Source of the DNA: Chondrus crispus
Taxonomy: Eukaryota > Rhodophyta > Florideophyceae > Gigartinales > Gigartinaceae
DNA: 64,000 nucleotides
Direction: 5' to 3'
Assembly: GCF_000350225.1 (NCBI RefSeq)
Contig: NW_005178735.1
Location: forward strand, 124,001-188,000
The notes under the pieces are model-generated. The model saw only the letters and a program-made list of their open reading frames with translations, was not told where the DNA came from and ran no database searches. Shown one piece after another: positions 56,581-64,000 of the stretch. Positions within the stretch are counted from its first letter, which is position 1. Each line of letters starts with the position of its first letter. A program made the position numbers and the translations under genes.

Positions 56581-57345
56581 TGTGGTATATCGCCAAGTGT
56601 CCACTAGTGTACATACTGTACTCGAACACCCAATGGTGTATGACAAGGACCGCATTGGTTAATTCCCAATTCGAAAGGTAATTACCTTATCGCCCGGTAA
56701 GTTGGGCAGCGCAATTTGCGTCCGTGTACGTACTGTACTCGAATCATACCGTCTAGTGTATGATACCGGCGTACCTCGCTGGCGCCCAAGTGCAGGACCG
56801 TTACTGCCCGACGTGTAGTCGTACCGTTACAGTCTGGCACTGTAAGAATGGGGACTACAGTAGTAGATATACTAAAGTAGGGAAGGGGAAGGACTCGAGG
56901 GGATCATCGATCAACGCAGTGGCATCATCTCGAGGGCCGACCCCTTTGTCCCTTGGTTTTGTGCCTAAGTCTTTCGCCTGACTACGTTTTCGTCTTTCCT
57001 TTTTGTACATCGAGTACAACGAAAAGTACTCCACCGCAGGGGTAACGCACGACGAGCGCTCCGCATAGCGCCTGGATTCGTCCTCCGTGACGGCGTCGCC
57101 TCCGCACGGCGTCGAGGTACCACGTCGAGGACGTCGATCTGGTTTTCGTGGCATCGTTGTGTCAAACCCACACCGTTCTACCAAAACCTCTACCAACCAG
57201 CTACCGAACTCTCTTCTGTCTTGTTTTGTGGTTCTTACTACACGTGTGCACGGCACTCGTCGCGTCTCGTACGCTTCGAACTACAGTACGACGTGTCGCA
57301 GCTCCCGCTACCCGCAGCCGGTCGAGCGCGGCACGTTCTACTACA
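56581..57345 (+). repeat. 3' LTR of element C
   Basis: TGTGGTATATCG to GTTCTACTACA, 765 bp, about 25 differences from the 5' copy. Confidence 0.9.
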
Positions 57346-58960
57346 GATATTAGAAGACGCCCTACGATCTGAGCACGATTCAAACTGGGTTGAAGTTTAT
57401 GAAGAAGTGAGTGACAGAGATGTCGCCCGTAACGCCAACGTTATTACCTCGCACGTGGTGTACAAGCTGAAATCAGAGGAAGACGGGTCACGCAAGTTAA
57501 AGGCGCGTATTGTACCTCATGGTAATAGAGATGATGAGAAAGATAGCCAACGCAGTGAATCCTCAAACGCTTCTCTATTCGTCGTCCGCATGCTACTGTC
57601 ATTGGTGACCTTCCTAGGGTTCAGATTGGGTACAGCAGATGTTAAAGGGGCTTATCTTCAGAGCGGACCAATCAGCAGGGATATATATGTACGCCCACCA
57701 CGCGAGTGGTGCAGTATGATGGAGCTCTGTAGAGGAATACTGTGGAAGCAACTGAAACTGCCTTATGGAATCGTTGAATTCAACGATTCCATAAACCACT
57801 TTTTGCCACTGGCGGCCTGCTTAAGCAGGCCGCCAGTGGCAAAAAGTGGTTGAGGAATGGATGCTGACAGACGCCGGGCTTGAGAGAATTTTGGAATCAC
57901 TCAGCTCTATGTGAAACGTTCTAAAAACAACCGAATAACCCTTTTAGTTGTCAAGGTCAAGGATGATTTTCTACTTGGAGGTTCAGTTGAAGACATTAAC
58001 AACTTCATCTTACATCTGAGCAAAAGATTCGTATTGGGAAAGACAGTGGTTGACAATCGGCTCTATTTTGACGGTGCAGAAATTGAGCAGGATGATCAAG
58101 GATCCATAAATTTCTCTATGACGCGGTATATCAACCGACTGAAGCCACTTGAAATCTCCAGAGCAAGACGTAAGGAACGTGAACAACCGGCAACAGAGCT
58201 GGAGGTTAAGCAATACCGCTTCCTCGCATCCACACTTATGTACCTAGGGAATGGCGTCCTTCCTCAAGCATCATATGTAACGTCAACTATGCAGCAAATG
58301 CTCGGCAAGGTCCGCGTAACAAACCTCATCGACACAAATGATATGCTTAAAGAACTACTAAAACTGAAGCCAGAAACACAGTACAGGGCAGTGAAACCAG
58401 ACGAGATCAAGAACGTAATCGTATCAACATTCTCCGACGCAGCATTCAACCAGAATTCGGGTAGTGGTTACGGGCAAACAGGACTACTGTCGGGTCTTCG
58501 AATTGAAATGAAGAATGGGATGGACTATTTTCACTTCACCGACTGGTGTAGCAACAGACAACGTAGGGTGAGGTACTCCCCATACGGAGCTGAGATCCTG
58601 GCGTGCCCCGATGCTGATGATCGAGGTTTTTACATCAAATCGTGCCTGCAATGCGTGTTCCCAAATACAGAGACAAGGAATGAACTCTTCACGGACTCTA
58701 AGTGCCTTTACGATACGATAACAACTCTTCATGAAGGAAGGGACTATAGGCTAAGAGCGACTGTTCAACGGATACGCAACAGTTTTGACTCACGTGAGCT
58801 CGACTATATGCGATGGATTGCAGGGGCGATAAATCCTGCTGATGCACTCACTAAGCGAAACCCAAACACCTTCACAATGCTCAACCAGATAGCTTCAAGT
58901 GGAATAATCTGTGTAGAATTGAACTCTGGATACTCTTTGGATAGTGCAATATGGAAGTGA
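57346..58960 (+). pseudogene. Copia RT and RNase H region (fossil)
   Basis: RT: SHVVYKLKSEEDGSRKLKAR, FRLGTADVKGAYLQSGPISR and DIYVRPPREW; later FVLGKTVVDNRLYFDGAEIE and QYRFLASTLMYLGNGVLPQA. RNase H: NVIVSTFSDAAFNQNSGSGY, RYSPYGAEILACPDADD and NELFTDSKCLYDTITTLHEG, ending IAGAINPADALTKRNPNTFT, the classic Copia C-terminal signature. Broken. Confidence 0.82.
57765..57851. repeat. Two abutting perfect palindromes in the Copia remnant
   Basis: 57765-57792 is a 28-bp perfect palindrome centred on GTTGAATTCAAC. 57794-57851 is a 58-bp perfect palindrome centred on CCTGCTTAAGCAGG. Together they would form two adjacent hairpins with no loop. Confidence 0.9.
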
Positions 58961-59026
58961 CTTCAGAAAACGTATGTTTACAAATGAGTAAGTTCACATT
59001 TATGCGATCTATGTGACTGGGGGGAA

Positions 59027-59500
59027 TGTGGAATAATGAATCTCACTATGCACTAAGTTTTAAGGCAACGTCGGACGAAATTGGGATCAAATGCAATGTA
59101 CAGTTTGAGGCCAACCTCCGGCGAGGTTGGGATCAATTGCAACGTACATTTTAAAGTCTAATTCTAAAACAACAGTTATGTGCAAACCGAACACAGGCAG
59201 TATCGGTTAACAAAAAGATAGCATTGGAAGTACGCGACCTTACGGCAAGAACGGCACTGACAGTTAAGCATAGACGGCGTCTATTTAAGCCACGACTCTA
59301 GAGGCAAATACTACAGAGTGAGGGAGCAGAAGGAGAGCATGCGAAGATAAACCTGAGCAACCAGGAAACTAGCCATTTGGGTTTCCGAGCGCAACTGTGC
59401 TCTCACTCTTTGTTTGTAGATTAGAACCCCTGCCATCCGTCAAAACACCTGCTGCTATCTGATCCGACGTGCAATGTAGAATCACCGACAAATTACAACA
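59027..59500 (+). repeat. Probable 3' LTR of the Copia element
   Basis: Starts TGTGGAATAATGAATC right after the purine run GGGGGGAA and ends TTACAACA, with TGT...ACA inverted ends. The outer end is inferred because no second copy is in the window. Confidence 0.5.
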
Positions 59501-59762
59501 GTACGGTGCACGGAAATTGCATAAATACACCCCCCCAATCTAGAATAAAAGCATTTTCGACACTGTTTCCTGACGCCACCGCGGCATCAGCCCTCGAGGG
59601 GGCGCGCAGGAATCCAAATCCAAAGCCCCTTTTTGAAAAGCAAAAAAGGACTTGCAAGTCGACTTGAACTCCATGGATTTGTGCGGAAATATCCAGACGA
59701 AATTCGCATATGACCGCGAAAAACCAAAAGGTGCAGTACCTTGACAGTTTTACTGTGGCCAA

Positions 59763-60838
59763 CTAGTAGCTCGTCGGACCGTCCCTTTTCTCCAACACCT
59801 GTACAAGGCGACGGGGAATTGAATCGTAAAGCTTTCCTAGGTACTGTTCTGTGATAGAACACCAACAATCTATAATGCAATCAGCAAGGTCCTCTAAATT
59901 GTCAAATTGGCGCCCATGAGCATACACACGCCGAGCGAGCCGACCCCAAACGTTCTCAATGATGTTCAGGTCTGGGGACTTGGCTGGCCAATCCAATAAA
60001 TTGACGTTCTTTGAATCAAGCCAGGCTTTTGTGTACTTAGAGCGATGGCATGAGGCACCGTCTTGCTGAAAAGTCCATTTTTCTCCCAAATTACCAGCGG
60101 CGAACGGCAGCAGGTCCTCTTCCAGGACACTGCAGTACTGCGTAGAGTCCATCGTACCTTGAAGACGAACTAAATGAGACGTACCGTGAACGGAGATAGC
60201 AGCCCAAAACGAACAATGATGCTCCTCCTTGGTGCCTGGTGGAGAAAACCTTTTCCTCTCGCCGTAAATCGTGCCAATATGAAGCCAGGCCATTCGGGCC
60301 ATCTAGGTTGAATTTTTTCTCATCTGAGAAAACAACCTGGCGCCAATACGAACTCCCTCTCTGCAGTATTTTTTGCTCCACTCCAACCTGGAAACTTTGT
60401 GCCTTTCCAGCATCTGTGGACGTTTTAGCATCTTTTTATATTTCTGGTGAGGTGTTGCGCGTAGAATCTGCTGAATGCGACGAACGCCAATCCCAATATC
60501 AAGGCACAGCTTCAGTTCCTTGCATGATTTTTCACCTTTGCTTGCGTCGCGAAGCAACAGTCTTTTCTGCAGATAGGCACGCGCAACGCATCAAAAGTTA
60601 CCGAAAAGCATGGTTTTAAAAGCATGCTAGTTCCGGTTACTTTTGATGCGTTGCGCGCGCCTTTCTGTGCGTCAACCCGCTTTGGGTGCTTGCAAAAGTT
60701 TTGTACGGCACGAGGAGATCTGCTGAGTGTTCGAGCGATCTCCGGAATGCTCATGCATTCCCTTTTCATAGCCACGATTTCACCTTTCTCCAAGTCTGAT
60801 AACAGCTTACCGCGAGGCATCTTTGAAGATGATACCAT
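59763..60838 (-). pseudogene. DD34E Tc1/mariner transposase, broken
   Basis: Starts MVSSSKMPRGKLLSDLEKGE. The first helix-turn-helix (SIPEIARTLSRSPRAVQNFC) and the second (CLDIGIGVRRIQQILRATPH) are followed by the catalytic domain. First Asp: RQVVFSDEKKFNLDGPNG. Second Asp and Glu: WTFQQDGASCHRSKYTKAWL then WPAKSPDLNIIENVWGRLAR, with exactly 34 residues between D and E. The gene lies in several frames: an inverted duplication around 60580-60657 separates the first helix-turn-helix from the rest, and at least one further frameshift lies between 60302 and 60381. It would have catalysed cut-and-paste at TA sites. Confidence 0.85.
60580..60657. repeat. 19-bp inverted repeat inside the mariner transposase gene
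   Basis: CGCGCAACGCATCAAAAGT (60580-60598) and its exact complement at 60639-60657 enclose 40 bp that itself holds the inverted words AGCATG and GCATGCT. This is an inverted duplication of coding sequence. Confidence 0.85.
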
Positions 60839-61110
60839 AGCTCTACTGCTATTAAAATGTTTTTCTGTTTAAATATGTAACTACCGGAGGCAATGCGTTC
60901 TCCGTTCTTTCGGTTTGCTGCCAAGATTTGTCGATGAATGTTTCTGTACCTTTTGGTTTTTCGCGGTCATATACGAATTTCGTCTGGATATTGCCGCACA
61001 ACTCCAAGTCCTTTTTTGCTTTTCAAAAAGGGGCTTTGGATTTGGATTCTCGCGCGCGCCCTCGAGGGCTGATGCCCCGGTGGCGTCAGGAAAAAGTGTC
61101 GAAAATGCTT

Positions 61111-61247
61111 TTCTACTTCGGCGTTCCAAGTCTTGACTCTACCTGGCCCAGTGGCAGCAATTGTTTATGACGAGTTACCAGGCCTGGTAGGGGAACGTTT
61201 CCTTGTGGGCGCATTTGCATGCGACGCAGAATGTGTGCCCCTCTCTC
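61111..61247 (-). repeat. Terminal split direct repeat (B2)
   Basis: 137 bp, differing from 61875-62011 at a single position (GTGGGCGC against GTGCGCGC). Forms the outer end of the retroelement; the first few bases overlap the TA target of the mariner insertion. Confidence 0.88.
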
Positions 61248-61874
61248 AGGAATTAACTACACATGTGTTACAGAGGGAGGCGGGAGGGCAACAAAAGGGA
61301 AGAAGCTAAGCTGCCCAAGTCCCACCGAATGAATAACCTAGTCCGCTTATATAGATACTAAATCTCTCTGCCTCTCGCGAGACAGCGTCCCAATTCTCCT
61401 CCAGCGCGACCTATCGCGACTTGATTCCCACTGCGTCTCCTTCAACCACCTTTCCGTACCAATGGCCCTGTCCTTATGCTCGCTGCTCGGGCGCCCCGGT
61501 ATCGACGGCCGTTCGCTTTCGCCACTGAAGAGGAGACAGGAGTCCCATCTCCAGTTTGTTCTCCTGTCTCTTCGCCCCCATCCAGTGTGTCTCAGACCTG
61601 AATTTGGACCTCTCTTGCTCAGTTGCAATGAAGTGGCGCCCCTTTGCGGCAACCGTGGACGGCGGATCAGCAATCCTCGCGATATCGAGGACCCTTGCCG
61701 TCGGGTTACTGGCAAGGGGTGGCTCCCTGGGGTACTAATGTCGTCAGCGGATGACTTGGTAGATCGAACAAGTCAAAGGGTGGACAGGAATGCGACATGT
61801 TCGAGGGTAGGCGGGCTTAGGGCATCTTCACGATCTTTCCAACCAAAACAGAAAACTCATCTCCCGAAATTCTA
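61248..61874 (-). repeat. Spacer between the direct repeats (candidate A2)
   Basis: About 627 bp with no convincing gene. In split-direct-repeat elements this segment is a copy of the element's 5' terminal repeat (A1), which would lie beyond the window. Confidence 0.55.
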
Positions 61875-62011
61875 TTCTACTTCGGCGTTCCAAGTCTTGA
61901 CTCTACCTGGCCCAGTGGCAGCAATTGTTTATGACGAGTTACCAGGCCTGGTAGGGGAACGTTTCCTTGTGCGCGCATTTGCATGCGACGCAGAATGTGT
62001 GCCCCTCTCTC
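61875..62011 (-). repeat. Internal split direct repeat (B1)
   Basis: 137 bp, 136 identical to B2. It overlaps the last ~27 codons of the recombinase frame. Confidence 0.88.
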
Positions 62012-63161
62012 CGTCCTTCCCATTCCTGGGACGATTCCATCGTCTCGCAAATGAGTTCACTGCTTGCTCCGAGGATCTTGACATCTGAATGCAAATTAAA
62101 AGTCCCTTACCTGCATTTAAGTAGCGCTTGCACGATTTTTCCGACTGCCACCGTCCTTTATACATAACGTGGGAGAAGGGGGACCCCGACAACCAATCAC
62201 AAGTAGCTCCCCCGTGTCTGAGTGAGTGCAAGGTAAATCCAACGTGGTCCAGGTTGAAGAAGGCGAGCGTTTGGCGGAGCCGCCGTGAGAATTTGCTGTA
62301 AGTGAGGCCAGGAAACAAGGGTTCGGAAGAATTCAGAGACTGACGTTTCCGGATCCATTTCTTGAGCTTACAGAGGAGTAAGGCATCGTCGAGGGGGGTG
62401 AATTGGTTTTGGCCTGTCTTGGCATCGCGTATCAGGCAACCGGCCAGGGGCGTTTCCGAGAATGCCGTAAGACGTGGGTCATGGGGAAAGCAGATGTCTT
62501 GACATCGAAGTGCGCATATCTCGTTGGCGCGCAAGTAGCCATGGAATCCAAGAGCAAAAGCAAACACGGCTTCCTTGTCCCCCTGTTCCCAGTAGTAGCG
62601 ACACATTGCATGTACGACTTGTCGAGGAAACGGCGGGGGGGATTTGGGAGGCTGCTGTCTTTTCCAACCGTGCGATGCCTGCCGCGCACATTGCAGCTGC
62701 TGTGAGGTTTCTGGCATAAAGAACTCGATACCGTAGAGAGTATACAGGAATTTCTGATGTTGCCCACGCTTCGGATTGGCGGTGAACAGTTGGCAACCGT
62801 ACTCAGCAAGGCGTCGGTCGAGCTCCGTAACTGACTCGCAGGACGGATAGTGCTCCTCGAGCCAGTGAGCGAAACGCAATGTAGCCCCTTTATAGTCCCT
62901 GACTGTGTTTTCTTTCTTCTCGGCTTTCCTCAGGAAGTTAATTGCGCTTACCTCGTCTCGTAGGAGCAGGTGAGCTGGCCGCGCAAGGGGCTCACATCTT
63001 GACGGATCGCGACGGGGCATCGGCAGGGTTGAGGTTGGAAGGGACCCAGTAAAGAAGAAGCGCAACGTCACCAAGGATTGTTTCGGCGGCGAGTCGACGG
63101 CAGAGGCGATTAAGAGAGCGAGATGAGGACCGCCCCTTTCCCAAGGCACCAACCACAGCAA
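61929..63161 (-). CDS. Tyrosine recombinase of the YR retrotransposon (fossil element)
   Basis: The open frame of 410 codons probably starts at MPRRDPSRCEPLARPAHLLL, about residue 48, since the upstream part overlaps the RNase H frame. A SAM-like N-terminal core-binding region (ENTVRDYKGATLRFAHWLEE) precedes the catalytic domain. The catalytic residues are in place: Arg in FHGYLRANEICALRCQD, Lys in LIRDAKTGQNQF, His-x-x-Arg in TLHSLRHGGATCDWLSG, Trp in YKGRWQSEKSCKRYLNAG and Tyr in the same block. In this class the recombinase integrates a circular cDNA intermediate without target duplication. The C-terminal tail is basic. Confidence 0.85.
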   Translation of the reverse strand: MLWLVPWERGGPHLALLIASAVDSPPKQSLVTLRFFFTGSLPTSTLPMPRRDPSRCEPLARPAHLLLRDEVSAINFLRKAEKKENTVRDYKGATLRFAHWLEEHYPSCESVTELDRRLAEYGCQLFTANPKRGQHQKFLYTLYGIEFFMPETSQQLQCARQASHGWKRQQPPKSPPPFPRQVVHAMCRYYWEQGDKEAVFAFALGFHGYLRANEICALRCQDICFPHDPRLTAFSETPLAGCLIRDAKTGQNQFTPLDDALLLCKLKKWIRKRQSLNSSEPLFPGLTYSKFSRRLRQTLAFFNLDHVGFTLHSLRHGGATCDWLSGSPFSHVMYKGRWQSEKSCKRYLNAGKGLLICIQMSRSSEQAVNSFARRWNRPRNGKDGERGTHSASHANARTRKRSPTRPGNSS

Positions 63162-63951
63162 TATTGTCGATCAGAAGAGGAATCTTCGCCCCTCTGGTCT
63201 GGGGGGAGCGCTGCATGTGCCTGACAGCCAGTAGTGCCGCCTCCAGCTCCAACAAATTTATGTGCTGCCTGCGGAGCCGCCAACCCGTGCTAATCGCAAT
63301 CTTGAAAGCTGCACGATCGAAGGCACGGCAAAAACGAGATGAAACTTGAAGGGAATTCTTGCGAGAGTCTAACGAGAGTGCTGCGAGCGCGAACTCTTTG
63401 TCTTCGCGGGAGAGCTCCTGCAATGTGGAGTACCATCCTTTGCGTACCCTTGTCTCGTCAATGTTTTCCAAAAACTGTCCACGTTCCCGACCCTTCATGT
63501 CAGCATAGACGACTCCCCCACCGGTTGGACACGCATCAGATGCATAAATTCGCGGGCTGAGTGGTCGTCGAAGGTCGCAATACATGAGAGGGAAGAGATC
63601 CAAACACATTTCCAGCTCATTGCGTTGCTGTTTGGACAATATCGTGACTTTGTTTGGATTCGAAAGCAATGTGAGAGAGTATACACTGCTGAATATCGAG
63701 AGCAGGCCTCGTCTGAGCAAGCAAGCCCAGGTCCAGGAGCCCAAGAGCACCTTCATTTGATGTGGAGAAGCTTTGTTACTCTGCAGTATGGCCTCGGTCC
63801 GAATCTTCAGTCTCCGGGCCATAGAGGGCTTTACAGTAAGGACTCCTTCAGGCCACCACCACAAACCCAGTGCCTCACCTGGTCTGTGCTCTTCAGCCCA
63901 CATAGTCTTGCTCGTTTTCACCGGTAGCTTGGCCAAGTGGAGCTCTTGCAT
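62992..63951 (-). CDS. RNase H region of the YR retrotransposon (fossil element)
   Basis: The frame is open over 319 codons and probably continues beyond the first Met and the window end. The RNase H catalytic residues sit in PRIYASDACPTGGGVVYADM, QHINLLELEAALLAVRHMQR, KIPLLIDNIAVVGALGKGRS and LYWVPSNLNPADAPSRSVKM. The upstream residues (MARRLKIRTEAILQSNKASP, MKVLLGSWTWACLLRRGLLS) match the thumb/connection region that follows DIRS-type RT. It overlaps the recombinase frame by about 170 bp, a common feature of these elements. Confidence 0.85.
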   Translation of the reverse strand: MQELHLAKLPVKTSKTMWAEEHRPGEALGLWWWPEGVLTVKPSMARRLKIRTEAILQSNKASPHQMKVLLGSWTWACLLRRGLLSIFSSVYSLTLLSNPNKVTILSKQQRNELEMCLDLFPLMYCDLRRPLSPRIYASDACPTGGGVVYADMKGRERGQFLENIDETRVRKGWYSTLQELSREDKEFALAALSLDSRKNSLQVSSRFCRAFDRAAFKIAISTGWRLRRQHINLLELEAALLAVRHMQRSPQTRGAKIPLLIDNIAVVGALGKGRSSSRSLNRLCRRLAAETILGDVALLLYWVPSNLNPADAPSRSVKM

Positions 63952-64000
63952 GACGAGACGTGTGGCACAATTTACTCCATCCTTGCTGGTCCCAACGATA

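Larger units (their letters stand above)
45848..57345 (+). mobile_element. Gypsy chromovirus-type LTR retrotransposon C with intact antisense frame
   Basis: The element is 11.5 kb with LTRs at 45848-46610 and 56581-57345 that differ at about 25 positions (roughly 3.3%). Order: LTR, primer-binding site, gag, protease (DTCSG), RT, RNase H, integrase, chromodomain, purine tract, opposite-strand 745-codon frame, purine tract, LTR. The 5-bp flanks, GGTTG on the left and GATAT on the right, do not match. The left flank is Gypsy element E and the right flank is a Copia element. About half a dozen breaks in gag-pol. Distantly related to element A throughout. Confidence 0.9.
57346..59500 (+). mobile_element. 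Ty1/Copia element, 3' half with 3' LTR (fossil)
   Basis: Begins abruptly at the end of element C's LTR, inside Copia RT, and continues through RNase H, a polypurine run (GACTGGGGGGAA) and a probable 3' LTR at 59027-59500 (TGTGGAATAATG to AATTACAACA). The 5' half is absent. Broken at a few places. It is a different copy from the Copia fragment at 31400-32111. Confidence 0.75.
59543..61113 (-). mobile_element. Tc1/mariner transposon with long terminal inverted repeats
   Basis: TA at 59541-59542 and 61114-61115 flanks the element. Inverted repeats of about 170-196 bp (left 59543-59738, right 60944-61113) share AAAAGCATTTTCGACACT, CATCAGCCCTCGAGGG, AATCCAAATCCAAAGCCCCT and GACCGCGAAAAACCAAAAGG, with one extra block of about 20 bp in the left arm. 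The single gene is a DD34E transposase on the minus strand. At 1571 bp it has normal Tc1 size; the gene is broken. It inserted at the outer edge of the tyrosine-recombinase element's terminal repeat. Confidence 0.88.
61111..64000 (-). mobile_element. Tyrosine-recombinase (DIRS/Ngaro/PAT-like) retrotransposon, 3' part (fossil)
   Basis: Reading on the minus strand from the window end: RNase H, then an overlapping tyrosine recombinase frame, then a 137-bp repeat (61875-62011), about 625 bp of spacer, and the same 137-bp repeat again (61111-61247) at the element's outer end. This is the B1-A2-B2 layout of split-direct-repeat elements such as Ngaro and PAT. RT and the 5' end lie beyond 64000. Both visible frames look whole. 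Confidence 0.82.

Noticed and set aside
59743-59762. Longer inverted repeat extending into the mariner gene
   Set aside because: Similarity between the arms stops near 59738 and 60944; further matches are chance-level.

Overview
This is eukaryotic DNA that consists almost entirely of mobile elements, many nested or abutting. I see one gene that looks intact and host-encoded: an intron-free class I methyltransferase at 5286-6344. A single-exon gene in a landscape of Gypsy, Copia, tyrosine-recombinase, pogo-like and mariner elements would fit an intron-poor red alga (a florideophyte such as Chondrus), but that is inference; nothing in the window proves the taxon.

Layout. 108-10402 holds three pogo/Tigger-type DNA transposons: a deletion derivative (108-1003), a near-complete copy (1226-3489) and a lightly broken copy (8094-10400), each with TA target duplications. 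Between them lie a short MITE (4727-4908), the methyltransferase gene and an array of RGGGYGAC motifs (6694-7680). A 253-bp tandem duplication of exon-like sequence follows (10703-11208). A DDE transposase gene of the DUF7869-like type begins near 11.4 kb. It is cut at 13610 by a 14.45-kb Gypsy element (element A, 13611-28060, ATGCT target duplication) and its other flank resumes at 28061. A Sel1-repeat pseudogene and a Copia fragment occupy 30135-32111.

32112-40740 is a chimera: the LTR, leader and gag of an A-like element (B) run straight into the gag-pol of an unrelated Gypsy element (D). An opposite-strand Gypsy element (E, 42295-45847) is cut by Gypsy element C (45848-57345). C has both LTRs but no matching target duplication. 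A Copia 3' half (57346-59500), a Tc1/mariner with long inverted repeats (59543-61113) and the 3' part of a tyrosine-recombinase retrotransposon with split direct repeats (61111-64000, running off the window) complete the region.

Most notable is a structure shared by elements A and C. Downstream of gag, protease, RT, RNase H, integrase and chromodomain, and before the 3' LTR, both carry a large open reading frame on the opposite strand. It is one uninterrupted 745-codon frame in C and recognisable but broken in A. The conserved blocks match no family I recognise, and the C-terminal part looks like a coiled coil. Purine tracts of similar sequence bracket the module on both sides. A, B and C also share an identical 18-nt primer-binding site despite different LTRs, and the LTRs of A and B encode matching RNA hairpins with compensatory changes.

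All retroelements are treated as fossils: their extent, parts and approximate state are given without a catalogue of lesions.
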